A stretch of 64,000 nucleotides of DNA from Prevotella herbatica (GCF_017347605.1 NZ_AP024484.1:2122501-2186500); one strand, 5' to 3'; positions 26,201-36,135 are shown, counted from the first letter of the stretch. Program-made: numbers and translations. The notes: generated by a model from the letters alone, not told the origin.

Positions 26201-27718
26201 ATGGATTCAGAATTAGAAAACAAATCTCAGAATCTGTCAACAGAACAGAATGAGGGCACCCGTGAGGGCTACTCACGAACATCAGGAAATTATTCCAACA
26301 ATTATCATGAAACTGGAAATCGCACACAGCGTCCACGTATTCACAGTCAGCGCACTTATAGTTCAGAACGCACTGATCGTAGTTATAATAATGATGGTGG
26401 TTTCCGCCCAGAAGGTTTTGGTTCAAATCTGCAAAGTGATCGCATGCAAAACGGCGATCGTCCACAGCGCAGTTATCAACCACGCCAGCAAGGTGGCTAT
26501 CGTCCACGTTATAATAACGATGACAACCAAGGCGGTTACAACCGTGGTGGTTATGGTCGTCCTCAGCAGCAAGGTGGCTATCGTCCTCGTTACAATAATG
26601 ATGATAATCAGGGTGGTTACCGTCCTCGTTACAATAACGATGATAATCAAGGTGGCTATCGCCCTCGTTACAATAATGATGATAACCAAGGTGGTTATCA
26701 GCCACGCCAACAGGGTGGTTACAACAACCGTGGCGGATATAATAACAACCGTGGTGGCTATGGTCAGCAAGGTGGTTACAATAACCGTGGCGGATATAAT
26801 AACAACCGTGGTGGCTATGGTCAGCAAGGTGGTTATAACAGTCGCGGTGGATATAATAATAATCGCAGCGGATATAATAACAACCGTGGTGGTTATGGTC
26901 AGCAGGATGGCTATCGTCCTCGCACAGCCGATTATGATCCAAACGCAAAATACAGTCTTAAGAAGCGTATTGAGTATAAGGAAGAGAATGTCGACCCTAA
27001 TGAGCCAATTCGTCTTAATAAATTCCTTGCCAACGCTGGAGTTTGTTCACGTCGTGAAGCTGATGAATTCATCCAGGCAGGTGTTGTTACAGTAAATGGT
27101 AAGGTTGTTACAGAGCTTGGAACAAAGGTGTTACGTGCTGATGAAGTTAGTTTCCATGAGCAGCCTGTATCTTTGGAAAAGAAAGTTTATGTACTCCTTA
27201 ACAAACCAAAGGATTATGTTACAACAAGCGATGATCCACAGCAGCGCAAGACTGTAATGGACTTGGTTAAGGACGCTTGTCCTGAACGAATCTATCCTGT
27301 AGGTCGTCTTGATAGAAATACTACTGGTGTTCTTCTTCTCACAAACGATGGTGACTTGGCTAGTAAGCTTACTCATCCTAAGTTCCTTAAGAAGAAGGTT
27401 TACCACGCTTATCTTGACAAGAACGTAACTGCAGCTGATTTGCAGAAGATCGTAGACGGTATAGAACTTGAGGATGGAGAGATTCATGCAGATGCAATTG
27501 AATATGCTGACGATATGGATAAGAGCCAGGTTGGTGTTGAAATCCACAGTGGTAAGAATCGTATCGTACGTCGTATTTTTGAGAGTCTCGGATATCGTGT
27601 TGTAAAACTTGATCGTGTACAGTTTGCCGGTCTAACAAAGAAAAACTTACGTCGCGGTGATTGGCGCTTCCTCACAGAGCAGGAAGTTGAAATGCTCCGT
27701 AGTGGTATGTTTGAATAA
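26201..27718 (+). CDS. RluB/RsuA-type pseudouridine synthase with long repeat N-terminus
   Basis: A 505-residue rRNA modification enzyme. Residues 1-255 are low complexity. Four copies of GGYRPRYNNDDNQ lie at about 97-165, followed by blocks of GGYNNRGGYNNNRGGYGQQ. This part is rich in Gly, Tyr, Asn and Arg and is surely disordered, resembling RGG/YGG RNA-binding tails. An S4 domain begins near residue 269 (IRLNKFLANAGVCSRREA). The catalytic motif GRLDRNTTGVLLLTNDG (about residue 367) supplies the essential Asp. The C-terminus has the RsuA family GKNRIVRRIFESLGY. It leads an operon with asnS and trpS. Confidence 0.92.
   Translation: MDSELENKSQNLSTEQNEGTREGYSRTSGNYSNNYHETGNRTQRPRIHSQRTYSSERTDRSYNNDGGFRPEGFGSNLQSDRMQNGDRPQRSYQPRQQGGYRPRYNNDDNQGGYNRGGYGRPQQQGGYRPRYNNDDNQGGYRPRYNNDDNQGGYRPRYNNDDNQGGYQPRQQGGYNNRGGYNNNRGGYGQQGGYNNRGGYNNNRGGYGQQGGYNSRGGYNNNRSGYNNNRGGYGQQDGYRPRTADYDPNAKYSLKKRIEYKEENVDPNEPIRLNKFLANAGVCSRREADEFIQAGVVTVNGKVVTELGTKVLRADEVSFHEQPVSLEKKVYVLLNKPKDYVTTSDDPQQRKTVMDLVKDACPERIYPVGRLDRNTTGVLLLTNDGDLASKLTHPKFLKKKVYHAYLDKNVTAADLQKIVDGIELEDGEIHADAIEYADDMDKSQVGVEIHSGKNRIVRRIFESLGYRVVKLDRVQFAGLTKKNLRRGDWRFLTEQEVEMLRSGMFE
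26485..26900 (+). repeat. Coding tandem repeats in the pseudouridine synthase gene
   Basis: 39-bp units encode GGYRPRYNNDDNQ (three of them directly head to tail near 26575-26690), followed by 57-bp units encoding GGYNNRGGYNNNRGGYGQQ. Units differ mainly at third codon positions (CGT/CGC, GGT/GGC), so the repeats have diverged under protein-level constraint. All units keep the frame. Confidence 0.85.
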
Positions 27719-27733
27719 TAGAATAGGAATTAA

Positions 27734-29128
27734 ATGAAAAGAACAAAAGTTATCGATGCCCTCAAAAGCGTCGAATATGGCAAAGACATTAACGTAAAAG
27801 GATGGGTTCGTTCTCATCGTAGTAGCAAAGCTGTTGATTTCATTGCGCTCAACGACGGTTCTACCATTAACAGTATTCAGATAGTTGTTGATCCATCTGT
27901 AATGGATGAAGAGCAGCTAAAAAGCATCACAACAGGTGCCTGCATCGGTGTTGATGGCATTGTCGTGGAGAGTCAGGGGACCGGACAAACTGTAGAAATT
28001 CAGTGTAAGAACATTGTAATCTATGGTCTTTGTCCATCAGACTACCCTATGCAGAAGAAGGGACAGAGTTTTGAATATATGCGCAAGTATGCTCACTTGC
28101 GTCTGCGTACAAATACATTTGGCGCTGTATTCAGAATTCGTCATAATATGGCAATAGCTGTACATAAATATTTCCATGATCATGGATTCTTCTATTTCAA
28201 CACTCCTCTTATCACAGCAAGTGATTGTGAGGGTGCTGGTGAGATGTTTCAGGTTACTACAAAGAACCTGTACAATCTTGAGAAGGATGAAGATGGTAAA
28301 ATCAAATACGATGATGATTTCTTCGGTAAGATGACTTCACTCACTGTATCTGGTCAGCTTGAAGGTGAACTTGGTGCAACAGCTTTGGGATCTATCTATA
28401 CATTTGGTCCTACATTCCGTGCTGAGAACAGTAACACTCCTCGTCACTTGGCTGAGTTCTGGATGATTGAGCCAGAGGTTGCCTTCCTTGAACAGGAAGG
28501 ACTTATGGATCTTGAGGAAGATTTCATAAAGTATTGTATACGTTGGGCTCTTGATAATTGCAAGGATGACTTGGCATTCCTTAACAATATGATTGATAAG
28601 GGACTTATTGAGAGACTTGAAGGTGTGCTGAAGCAGGACTTCGTACGTCTTCCTTATACAGAAGGTATAAAGATTCTTGAAGAGGCAGTCGCTAAGGGAC
28701 ATAAGTTTGAAAATCCTGTTTCTTGGGGTATTGACCTTGCCAGTGAGCATGAGCGTTTCCTTGTTGAAGAGCATTTTAAGAAGCCTGTCATCATGACAGA
28801 TTATCCTAAGGAGATCAAGGCTTTCTATATGAAGATTAATGAGGATGACAAGACTGTTCAGGGTACTGACGTCCTTTTCCCACAGATTGGTGAGATAATC
28901 GGTGGTTCTGTACGTGAGGAGAACTATGATAAGTTGGTAGGTGAAATAGAGCGCAGACAGATTCCTATGAAGGACATGTGGTGGTATCTTGATACTCGTA
29001 AGTATGGAAGTTGCCCTCATGCTGGTTTCGGATTAGGTTTCGAACGTCTTATTCTATTTGTTACAGGAATGCAGAACATCCGTGATGTGATTCCATTCCC
29101 TCGTACCCCAAAAACTGCAGAATTCTAA
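27734..29128 (+). CDS. asnS: Asparaginyl-tRNA synthetase
   Basis: A 464-residue class II synthetase. The N-terminal OB-fold ([21 protein letters not shown]) binds the anticodon. Motif 2 is [17 protein letters not shown] and motif 3 is GFGLGFERL. The N-terminal variant and catalytic insert fit AsnRS rather than AspRS: there is no AspRS-specific insertion, and the length is near 465. It is 15 bp after the pseudouridine synthase gene and one base before trpS. Confidence 0.96.
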   Translation: MKRTKVIDALKSVEYGKDINVKGWVRSHRSSKAVDFIALNDGSTINSIQIVVDPSVMDEEQLKSITTGACIGVDGIVVESQGTGQTVEIQCKNIVIYGLCPSDYPMQKKGQSFEYMRKYAHLRLRTNTFGAVFRIRHNMAIAVHKYFHDHGFFYFNTPLITASDCEGAGEMFQVTTKNLYNLEKDEDGKIKYDDDFFGKMTSLTVSGQLEGELGATALGSIYTFGPTFRAENSNTPRHLAEFWMIEPEVAFLEQEGLMDLEEDFIKYCIRWALDNCKDDLAFLNNMIDKGLIERLEGVLKQDFVRLPYTEGIKILEEAVAKGHKFENPVSWGIDLASEHERFLVEEHFKKPVIMTDYPKEIKAFYMKINEDDKTVQGTDVLFPQIGEIIGGSVREENYDKLVGEIERRQIPMKDMWWYLDTRKYGSCPHAGFGLGFERLILFVTGMQNIRDVIPFPRTPKTAEF

Positions 29129-29129
29129 A

Positions 29130-30215
29130 ATGGGAAAAATAATACTAACTGGTGACCGTCCTACAGGAAAGCTCCATCTTGGACATTATGTAGGCAGTCT
29201 CCGTCGTCGAGTTCAACTTCAGGAATCAGGTGATTTCGAGCGCATGTTTGTTTTTATGGCTGATGTTCAGGCACTGACAGATAATGCTGATAATCCTGAA
29301 AAGATTCGTCAGAATATCATTGAAGTTGCTCTTGACTATTTGTCTGCGGGACTAAATCCAACGAAGTGCACTTTGTTTATTCAGAGTCAGATTCCTGAAT
29401 TGGCTGAACTTACAACTTACTTGATGAATCTTGTCAGTGTATCTCGTGTACAGCGCAATCCAACTGTGAAGACTGAAATTAAAATGCGTAATTTCGAAGC
29501 CAATCTTCCTATGGGGTTCTTTTGCTATCCTGTTTCACAGGCTGCTGATATTACAGCATTTAAGGCAACAACTGTTCCTGCTGGTGAAGATCAAGAACCA
29601 ATGATAGAGATTACTCGTGAACTTGCACGTCGTTTTAATCAGACTTATGGTGAGGTTTTGGTTGAGCCAAACATCATGTTACCAGAGAATGCTACATCTC
29701 GTCGTCTTCCTGGTACTGATGGTAAGGAGAAGATGAGTAAGAGTCTTGGTAACTGTATTTATCTTAGTGATGATGCCGATACTGTTTGGAAGAAAGTTAA
29801 GGGAATGTACACAGACCCTACTCATCTCAATCTAAGCGATCCTGGACATGTAGAAGGAAATGCTGTATTCACATATCTTGATGCATTCTCAACTGATCAG
29901 GATTTTGCTGATTTTTGGCCAGAGTACAGTAATCTTGATGCACTAAAAGATGCTTACACCCATGGTGGAGTAGGCGATATGAAGTGTAAGAAGTTGCTGA
30001 ATAGTGTAATCAATCGTATGCTTGATCCTATTCGTGAGCGTCGTCATGAGTTTGAACAGGATATTCCTGAGATTTTTAATGTCCTCAAAAAGGGTAGTGA
30101 TGAGGCTCGTGCCGCTGCTGCACAGACTATGGACGAAGTCAGAAAGGCAATGCAGATTGATTACTTCAATGATGCTGCTTTGATCAAGCAACAGACAGAT
30201 AAGTATAAGAAGTAA
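29130..30215 (+). CDS. trpS: Tryptophanyl-tRNA synthetase
   Basis: A 361-residue class I synthetase. The HIGH-type motif is PTGKLHLGHYVGSL and the KMSKS loop is GKEKMSKSLGN. The ADVQALTDN segment and the specificity region QAADITAFKATTVPAGEDQ fit TrpRS rather than TyrRS. The start ATG follows the asnS stop by one base, so the two synthetases are translationally linked. A strong bidirectional terminator follows. Confidence 0.95.
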   Translation: MGKIILTGDRPTGKLHLGHYVGSLRRRVQLQESGDFERMFVFMADVQALTDNADNPEKIRQNIIEVALDYLSAGLNPTKCTLFIQSQIPELAELTTYLMNLVSVSRVQRNPTVKTEIKMRNFEANLPMGFFCYPVSQAADITAFKATTVPAGEDQEPMIEITRELARRFNQTYGEVLVEPNIMLPENATSRRLPGTDGKEKMSKSLGNCIYLSDDADTVWKKVKGMYTDPTHLNLSDPGHVEGNAVFTYLDAFSTDQDFADFWPEYSNLDALKDAYTHGGVGDMKCKKLLNSVINRMLDPIRERRHEFEQDIPEIFNVLKKGSDEARAAAAQTMDEVRKAMQIDYFNDAALIKQQTDKYKK

Positions 30216-30276
30216 TTAATTCGTTGTTTCATTTTATTTATAAGGTGAGATGATTTGAATGAAATATAAATAATAA

Positions 30277-30313
30277 CCCCGATGCAGTATTTACCGCATC
30301 GGGGTCGTTTTTT
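30277..30313 (+). terminator. Terminator between trpS and the convergent cvfB-like gene
   Basis: CCCCGATGC / GCATCGGGG, a 9-bp GC-rich stem with loop of 10, then TCG and six T. The opposite strand also has a short A/T-rich flank, so it may serve both genes. Confidence 0.85.
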
Positions 30314-30331
30314 ATCTTTTATGTATTATCT

Positions 30332-31198
30332 TTATGCAAGATGAATGCCGTCGTTGGTTAATGTTATTAGCTTCTTCTTATAAAGGTCACCGATAGCCTT
30401 CTTGAATACCTTTTTACTTACGTGGAACTGGCGCTTTATTTCTTCAGGATCGCTCTTGTCGTTGAAAGTGCAGTGACCATAATTATTTTTAATGTAGTCA
30501 AGTAATGTAGTTGAAAAGTCTTCTGCTGCAGCAATACCTAAAGGTTGTAAAGTAAGATCTATTTTTCCGTCAGGACGCATGTTGCTCACGTATGCCTTCA
30601 TGCGGTCACCGGTGTGTACATACTTGAATATCTGATCTTCATAAATCAGTCCAGGATATGTGTTGTCCACGATAACCTTGAAACCTAAGTCAGTCTTCTG
30701 CCATATAAGAATGTCAGTTTCAGAACCTCTTGTTAGTTCGCACGTACTGTCGGTCTCTTTCAGATAATGTTCAATCTTTGCACTGGCAACAATACGGTAG
30801 CTATCTTCGTCAATATGTATGTGAACGATATAACTATCACCAATTTCCATACGCTTTTTCTGCTCTCTGAACGGGCAGAAAATATCTTTTGTTAGTCCCC
30901 AGTTAAGAAAAGCTCCGTATTCATTTACCCATGAACATTCCAGAAAAGCGAAATCACCAACTTTAGCCAAAGGCTTTTCTGTTGTAGCGATAGGTCTTTC
31001 GTCTTGATCAAGATATACGAAGCATTCTATCTCGTCACCAGGTTTTGTTCCTTCTGGTACATATTTCAGTGGCATAAGAATTTCTCCCTCGCGACCAGCG
31101 TCAAGATATATTCCGAAAACCTCTCCGAAACCTTCACGGCGTGCTTCTTCTTTTACACGTAGGAGATTGTATTCTCCAAGTTTTATTTCTATTGACAT
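30332..31198 (-). CDS. S1-domain RNA-binding protein, CvfB family
   Basis: A 288-residue CvfB/YitL-type protein. It is built of S1-like OB folds: an N-terminal unit (GIYLDAGREGEILMPL), a second (FLECSWVNEYGAFLNWGL, followed by DIFCPFREQ) and a third (GFKVIVDNTYPGLIYEDQIF). A C-terminal winged helix (FHVSKKVFKKAIGDLYKKKL) completes the family layout. In Staphylococcus the family binds RNA and affects virulence gene expression; the role here is unknown. It lies 68 bp downstream of the lolD-like gene on the same strand and may be co-transcribed. Confidence 0.88.
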   Translation of the reverse strand: MSIEIKLGEYNLLRVKEEARREGFGEVFGIYLDAGREGEILMPLKYVPEGTKPGDEIECFVYLDQDERPIATTEKPLAKVGDFAFLECSWVNEYGAFLNWGLTKDIFCPFREQKKRMEIGDSYIVHIHIDEDSYRIVASAKIEHYLKETDSTCELTRGSETDILIWQKTDLGFKVIVDNTYPGLIYEDQIFKYVHTGDRMKAYVSNMRPDGKIDLTLQPLGIAAAEDFSTTLLDYIKNNYGHCTFNDKSDPEEIKRQFHVSKKVFKKAIGDLYKKKLITLTNDGIHLA

Positions 31199-31266
31199 AA
31201 TTTTTTGTTTTACTTGATATAAGCATCAAATCACTTTGCGTGCTGAGGCTTATGCCTTTTTGTTAA

Positions 31267-31956
31267 TTAAATGGTTATACTCTCGGTATTCTCCACATTC
31301 TCTTGATCATCCAACAATCCGTCTTTCATGTGTATTGTGCGGTCAGTGATTTCAGCAAGTCCTTCATCGTGAGTTACGATGACGAAAGTCTGGCCGAATT
31401 TATCTCTCAAGTCGAAAAACAACTGATGTAGTTCTGTTTTGTTTTTTGAGTCCAAGCTACCAGATGGTTCGTCAGCAAGGATAACGGCAGGATTATTTAT
31501 CAAAGCTCTTGCCACAGCTACGCGTTGCTTTTCACCTCCTGATAACTCGGCAGGTTTATGGTTAGCCCTGTCGCTCAGTCCCATGAAATCAAGAAGTTCG
31601 TTAGCTCTCTTCATTGCTTCTTTGTTGCTTTTTCCAGCTATATATGCCGGAATCATAATATTTTCAAGAGCAGAGAACTCTGGCAGAAGTTGGTGAAACT
31701 GAAATACGAAACCTATATGCTTGTTTCTGAAGTCGCTAAGCTTTTTTGTTGATAAAGTGTTTATGTCAACGCCGTCAATAGTGATAGAACCTTTGTTGGG
31801 CTTGTCAAGCGTGCCGATAATCTGCAATAGAGTAGTCTTTCCTGCACCAGACGGTCCAACAATACTTACTATTTCGCCTTTCTTAATATGCAAGTCTATA
31901 CCTTTTAATACTTGTAGGCTTCCAAAACTTTTTGTTATGCCTTTGATATCTATCAT
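31267..31956 (-). CDS. lolD: ABC transporter ATPase, LolD/MacB type
   Basis: A 229-residue ATPase. Walker A is GPSGAGKTT, signature LSGGEKQR, Walker B VILADEP with D-loop SGSLDSKN, and H-loop VTHDE. The pattern [19 protein letters not shown] is typical of LolD, which powers lipoprotein release from the inner membrane. Permease genes are not adjacent, so FtsE or MacB-like roles cannot be ruled out; an unpaired ftsX lies at 38.5 kb. It is 11 bp downstream of the antiporter gene on the same strand. Confidence 0.85.
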   Translation of the reverse strand: MIDIKGITKSFGSLQVLKGIDLHIKKGEIVSIVGPSGAGKTTLLQIIGTLDKPNKGSITIDGVDINTLSTKKLSDFRNKHIGFVFQFHQLLPEFSALENIMIPAYIAGKSNKEAMKRANELLDFMGLSDRANHKPAELSGGEKQRVAVARALINNPAVILADEPSGSLDSKNKTELHQLFFDLRDKFGQTFVIVTHDEGLAEITDRTIHMKDGLLDDQENVENTESITI

Positions 31957-31967
31957 AATATTTATTT

Positions 31968-34091
31968 TTAATTCTTGTTTTTATTCTTTATCATCCATTG
32001 TCTGAAAAACTGGTATGGACTATGTTCTTCAGAAAGTTGCAGTTTCGTGAATGTCATTCCTGAGGCGTCCCCGTATTGGTCGGGGAAGATAATCATCAAA
32101 CTGTTGCTGTTGAAAAATCTGGTAAGTTGTTCTGGCAGGGATTCAAATGATGGGATGTATGATACAGTTCCTTTTCTAGCTGTAATAACAACAAACAGGT
32201 GATCATCGTTCACATTAATTGCTAATTTAGGTAGCTCGTCCCAATCTTCAAAGGCTACATATTCAGCTCTTACGTCAGAGTGCCTATTTTGTATGTATTC
32301 GTTAATCAGCGAAAGCGTACCTCTGTTGCCGTGAAACTGTATTCTGCAATTCAGGTTTGCAGCCAGCCTTGCCAGTCTCTCAAGCCATCTGTAAAATCCG
32401 GGTTCAAATTCAGCTTTCTTTGGTACTGCTACCTGTATTCTTCTGAGAGTGTTGATTGGTTGCAGACATCTAACTATCATTATCTGTCTTGAAATATCAC
32501 TAAACAAGTTTTGTGTTATAGTTCCCCAGAAATTCTTGTAGTTTCCATTACATTCGTGCATACCCATTATAATCTCTGATGCAGAATATTCTTTGAATGC
32601 ATGTGATATTCCGTTGCTTATGTTAGTAGCAATTCTGCTTTGAACAATCATTCTCACGTTAGCTGCATTGGCTGTCATCTCCATATACTCAAGCGTGTTT
32701 CTGCCTTTCTCTTGGTTGTATGTCAGATTAAGGTCGTCAAGAACTACGTTAAGTCCAATTATTCCTCTGTTAAGTTTGGTGTTTCTTATCATTATGCCAA
32801 TCTTTACAAGTTCATTGGCTGTTTCCTTTTGTTCCACTGGAATAAGCATTTTCTCATCATCGGCAGTCTTATCTTCGTTAATCTTGTTCTTGTTTGTAAG
32901 TGCTATTTTGCGTGCAGCTCTTTCTGTGGTAAACGAACTGAATATGCATGTCACAAGAATCAGAATGATAGTACCGTTGAGAACGTCATCATTAAGCAGC
33001 CTTTGACCGTTAGGAAGAATAATATTGTATCCCACCAACACTGCTGCAAGGGTTGCTCCTGCCTGTGCGTTACTTAAGCCGTAGATAAGTTCACGCTCAA
33101 TGCTCTTCATATTAAACAGCTTTTGTGTGGCTAGTGAAGCAAGCCATTTACTTGATAAAGCCACGGCAATCATCAAGCATGCAACCTTTATTGTTCCAAA
33201 TCCAGCAAAGATGATGTTCACATTAATCAACATGCCGACTCCAATAAGGAAATATGGAATGAAAAGTGCGTTGCCCACAAATTCAAGGTGTGTCATCAAT
33301 GGAGATATGTTTGGCACATATCGGTTCAATACAAGACCGGTGAGAAATGCTCCGAGTAATCCTTCCATCCCGATAAATGCCATCATTCCAGCTCCTAAAA
33401 ATGTCATTGCAAGTACGAAAATGAATTGTGTAACGTTCTCTTCGTATCGTTGAAAGAAGTATCTTGCTATTCGTGGGAAGAAATATATAATGATAAAGAA
33501 TACGATGCAGAGTTTTATTCCCAGTACAAACCAAAAAAAGCCATTAACTTCTCCCTTGAACATTCCACCGACAATGGCAAGAACGAGCAATGTCAATGTG
33601 TCTGTAATAGCAGTTGCCCCGGCAGCAATTGTAACACTTCGTTGTTGTGAAACTCCATATCTTAATACTATTGGATATGCTATGAGCGTATGCGATGCAT
33701 ACATACTTGCAAGAAGTATTGATGTGAGAACACCGTATTTTAGTAGCGACGTATTAAGAGCAAAACCTATAATCATCGGTATTGCGAAAGCAAGAATACC
33801 ATGTGTCGATGTCTTTATCCTGTTTTTCTTAAAGTCAGCCATGTTCATCTCTAGTCCTGCAAGAAACATGATGTAGTAAAGTCCAACTTTGCCAAACAAT
33901 TCAAACGAACTGTCGTGTGATAATATGTTGAAACCGTGCGGTCCGATGATAACTCCTGCAAGAATCATACCTATGAGATGAGGAATGCGCAATTTGCCCA
34001 TTAGGATAGGAGCAAACAGGATGATACATAGGACGATGAAGAATATCCACGTAGGATCTGTTATCGGTAGATATTGCGATATATTTTGCAT
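31968..34091 (-). CDS. Cation:proton antiporter, CPA2 family
   Basis: A 707-residue membrane protein. Residues 1 to about 390 hold some 12 hydrophobic helices of the Na+/H+ exchanger fold, with family motifs such as [27 protein letters not shown] and [17 protein letters not shown]. The C-terminal 300 residues are soluble and contain two regions resembling universal-stress-like folds (around [11 protein letters not shown] and [13 protein letters not shown]). It probably exchanges Na+ or K+ for protons. It lacks the Rossmann RCK domain of KefB/KefC. The start is at 34091, 124 bp from the divergent asd start. Confidence 0.9.
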   Translation of the reverse strand: MQNISQYLPITDPTWIFFIVLCIILFAPILMGKLRIPHLIGMILAGVIIGPHGFNILSHDSSFELFGKVGLYYIMFLAGLEMNMADFKKNRIKTSTHGILAFAIPMIIGFALNTSLLKYGVLTSILLASMYASHTLIAYPIVLRYGVSQQRSVTIAAGATAITDTLTLLVLAIVGGMFKGEVNGFFWFVLGIKLCIVFFIIIYFFPRIARYFFQRYEENVTQFIFVLAMTFLGAGMMAFIGMEGLLGAFLTGLVLNRYVPNISPLMTHLEFVGNALFIPYFLIGVGMLINVNIIFAGFGTIKVACLMIAVALSSKWLASLATQKLFNMKSIERELIYGLSNAQAGATLAAVLVGYNIILPNGQRLLNDDVLNGTIILILVTCIFSSFTTERAARKIALTNKNKINEDKTADDEKMLIPVEQKETANELVKIGIMIRNTKLNRGIIGLNVVLDDLNLTYNQEKGRNTLEYMEMTANAANVRMIVQSRIATNISNGISHAFKEYSASEIIMGMHECNGNYKNFWGTITQNLFSDISRQIMIVRCLQPINTLRRIQVAVPKKAEFEPGFYRWLERLARLAANLNCRIQFHGNRGTLSLINEYIQNRHSDVRAEYVAFEDWDELPKLAINVNDDHLFVVITARKGTVSYIPSFESLPEQLTRFFNSNSLMIIFPDQYGDASGMTFTKLQLSEEHSPYQFFRQWMIKNKNKN

Positions 34092-34171
34092 AAAAGCTGC
34101 ACGATTTATAAATGATAATGCAAAGGTGCAAAAAAAATATCACTTTTGAATGATATTAATATGAAAAGTTG

Positions 34172-34179
34172 TATTTTTG
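34172..34179 (+). promoter_or_regulatory. -7 element for asd
   Basis: TATTTTTGCATC, with TTTG at 34145-34148 upstream. It lies inside the frame extension from 34146, which supports the downstream start at 34215. Confidence 0.65.
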
Positions 34180-34214
34180 CATCTGAAATTAAATTAATTT
34201 TAAAAGATATCAAT

Positions 34215-35228
34215 ATGAAAGTAGCAATTGTTGGCGCAAGTGGAGCCGTGGGACAAGAATTCCTACGTATTCTTGCAGAAAGGAATTTCCCAATGGATGA
34301 ACTAGTTTTATTTGGCTCTAAACGCAGTGCCGGAAGTAAATACAATTTTAAGGGAAAAGACTACGAGGTTAAACTTTTGCAGCATAATGATGATTTCAAG
34401 GATGTTGATATCGCATTTACATCTGCCGGTGGTGGAACTTCAGAGGAGTTTGCAGATACCATAACTAAATACGGTGCAGTGATGATTGATAATTCAAGTG
34501 CATTCCGTATGGAAAATGATGTTCCTTTGGTAGTGCCAGAGGTTAATGCTGAGGATGCTCTTGACAGACCACGCAATATTATTGCAAATCCAAACTGTAC
34601 AACTATTATGATGGTTGTTGTGTTGAAGCCTATCGAGGACATCAGTCATATTAAGAAAATCCATATATCTAGTTATCAGAGTGCAAGTGGAGCCGGTGCA
34701 GCAGCAATGGCTGAACTCCAGCAGCAATATAAGGAATTGGTTGAGGATGGCGAAGTTAAGACTATTAATAAGTTCCCTCATCAGTTGGCTTACAACGTGA
34801 TTCCACAGATTGACAAGATGACAGAGACTGACTATACAAAAGAAGAGATGAAAATGTATAACGAGACTCGTAAGATTATGCACAGCGATGTTCGCACCAG
34901 TGCCACTTGCGTACGTGTAAGTTCTCTTCGTTCTCATTCTGAAAGTGTATGGTTTGAAACAGAAAAACCTGTAGATGTTGCTGAAATACGTAAGGCTCTT
35001 GAGGTTGCTCCTGGAGTAACTCTTGTAGACGATCCACAGAACTATGTATATCCAATGCCACTTGAAAGTGCTGGAAAGGATGATGTTTATGTAGGTCGTG
35101 TTCGTAAGGACCTAGCCGATGATAATGGAAATACATTGTGGTTAACAGGTGATCAGATCCGTAAGGGTGCTGCCCTGAATGCTGTTCAGATTGCAGAATA
35201 TCTTATTAAAGTAGGAAATATAAAATAA
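34215..35228 (+). CDS. asd: Aspartate-semialdehyde dehydrogenase
   Basis: A 337-residue NADPH enzyme that makes aspartate semialdehyde for lysine, diaminopimelate, threonine and methionine synthesis. The start at 34215 ([17 protein letters not shown]) puts the dinucleotide-binding GxSGxVG motif at the N-terminus, as in the family. The catalytic Cys is in [11 protein letters not shown] (Cys128), and the substrate-binding [11 protein letters not shown] follows. The acid/base His is in [11 protein letters not shown]. The length is normal. It is a single-gene unit with its own promoter. Confidence 0.97.
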   Translation: MKVAIVGASGAVGQEFLRILAERNFPMDELVLFGSKRSAGSKYNFKGKDYEVKLLQHNDDFKDVDIAFTSAGGGTSEEFADTITKYGAVMIDNSSAFRMENDVPLVVPEVNAEDALDRPRNIIANPNCTTIMMVVVLKPIEDISHIKKIHISSYQSASGAGAAAMAELQQQYKELVEDGEVKTINKFPHQLAYNVIPQIDKMTETDYTKEEMKMYNETRKIMHSDVRTSATCVRVSSLRSHSESVWFETEKPVDVAEIRKALEVAPGVTLVDDPQNYVYPMPLESAGKDDVYVGRVRKDLADDNGNTLWLTGDQIRKGAALNAVQIAEYLIKVGNIK

Positions 35229-35250
35229 CGCTTCTGCGTATTCTCGAATG

Positions 35251-35313
35251 ATCGTGAAAACAGTATCCAGCCGGCTCTGTATTGATGTTGGTACAGAATA
35301 CTGTTTTCACGAT
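35251..35313 (+). repeat. Long inverted repeat after asd
   Basis: A perfect 16-bp inverted repeat, ATCGTGAAAACAGTAT / ATACTGTTTTCACGAT, encloses 31 bases that contain an inner stem CTGTA / TACAG. No T-run follows, so it is not a standard terminator. Confidence 0.8.
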
Positions 35314-35441
35314 AATTCTAAAACCACCAATCGGTATAGTTTAGGAACGTCGGCTTATCCTTAAGTACAGTTCTTTAAGCTATGCAATCCTCATTTGTTG
35401 GGAAAATAGTCTAAATCTTATATGTTTTGAAAACTAATTAT

Positions 35442-35449
35442 TATCTTTG
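35442..35449 (+). promoter_or_regulatory. -7 element for msrA, next to the start codon
   Basis: TATCTTTG ends only 6 bases before the msrA ATG at 35456. The transcript is likely to begin at or within a few bases of the start codon. Confidence 0.6.
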
Positions 35450-35455
35450 TATATT

Positions 35456-35971
35456 ATGAAAGAAATATATTTAGCCGGAGGATGTTTCTGGGGAACAGAA
35501 CATTTCTTCAAACAAATAGACGGAGTATTGGAAACAAAAGTTGGATTTGCAAATGGGCATACTGAAAATCCAACATATAAAGAAGTATGCACTGATACGA
35601 CCGGCTTTGCTGAAACTGTGTATATTAAATATGATGAGAATAAAGTACGTCTGGAGTTTTTACTTAATATGTACTTCAAAGCGATTGATCCGGTAAGTGT
35701 AAACAAACAAGGTGGTGATTGTGGTACACAATATCGTACAGGTGTCTACTATACATCTAAAGATCAGCTTCCTGTCATAGAGAAGGTTTTTAATCAACAG
35801 CAAAAAGAATTATCCGAACCAATAGCTGTTGAAATTAAAGCCCTTCAAAATTTCTATACAGCAGAAGAATATCATCAAGATTATTTGGATAAAAATCCGA
35901 ATGGATATTGTCATTTGCCTTTAGCATTATTTGAATATGCTAGAAATGCTAAGGATAAAGGATCTTTATAA
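35456..35971 (+). CDS. msrA: Peptide methionine-S-sulfoxide reductase MsrA
   Basis: A 171-residue repair enzyme that reduces the S epimer of methionine sulfoxide. The catalytic motif AGGCFWGTEHFF lies at the very N-terminus. Other family segments are ETKVGFANGHTENPTYKEVC (the GYxGG-like region, here GFANGH) and YYTSKDQ. The EEYHQDYL segment holds the resolving region of the core. There is no signal peptide, so it is cytoplasmic. The start at 35456 is preferred because a TTG at 35447 lies inside the promoter element. Confidence 0.95.
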   Translation: MKEIYLAGGCFWGTEHFFKQIDGVLETKVGFANGHTENPTYKEVCTDTTGFAETVYIKYDENKVRLEFLLNMYFKAIDPVSVNKQGGDCGTQYRTGVYYTSKDQLPVIEKVFNQQQKELSEPIAVEIKALQNFYTAEEYHQDYLDKNPNGYCHLPLALFEYARNAKDKGSL

Positions 35972-36047
35972 TTAAGGTTTAAAGTAATAATTTACTTGAG
36001 AATATTCCCCAATATTTTTCGTGTGGAATGCGTTTTGACGATATAAT

Positions 36048-36135
36048 GCAAACGTTTGATCGATGTAATGCAAACTTTATGTCGTAGAAACGCAAACGTT
36101 TGATCGTAGAAACGCAAACTTTATGTCGTAGAAAC
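36048..36135 (+). repeat. Four tandem 22-bp units in A-B-A-B order
   Basis: Units begin at 36048, 36070, 36092 and 36114. Units 2 and 4 are identical (GCAAACTTTATG, then TCGTAGAAAC). Units 1 and 3 share GCAAACGTTTGATCG and differ at the 3' end (ATGTAAT against TAGAAAC). The A-type units hold the 10-bp palindrome CAAACGTTTG. A degenerate 18-base partial unit precedes the array at 36030. Confidence 0.9.

Noticed and set aside
26193..26948. 251-codon His/Asp-rich open frame on the minus strand
   Set aside because: It is the antisense of the repeat arm of the pseudouridine synthase; its repetitive composition simply mirrors the coding repeats.
26250..27095. 281-codon Val/Ile-rich frame on the plus strand
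   Set aside because: A +1 frame shadow of the same repeats, with no start signal and no family resemblance.
28337..29020. 227-codon frame on the minus strand inside asnS
   Set aside because: It lies opposite the conserved synthetase sequence and has no recognisable product or promoter.
31246..31261. Hairpin AGGC-TTAT-GCCT followed by T on the plus strand between lolD-like and cvfB-like genes
   Set aside because: Both flanking genes are on the minus strand, so the T-run is on the wrong strand, and the stem is only 4 bp.
34146..34214. N-terminal extension of Asd by 23 residues
   Set aside because: It would run through the -7 promoter element at 34172 and precedes the conserved dinucleotide-binding start.
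36048..36135. Possible CRISPR array
   Set aside because: The 22-bp units are contiguous with no unique spacers, and no cas gene is in the window.
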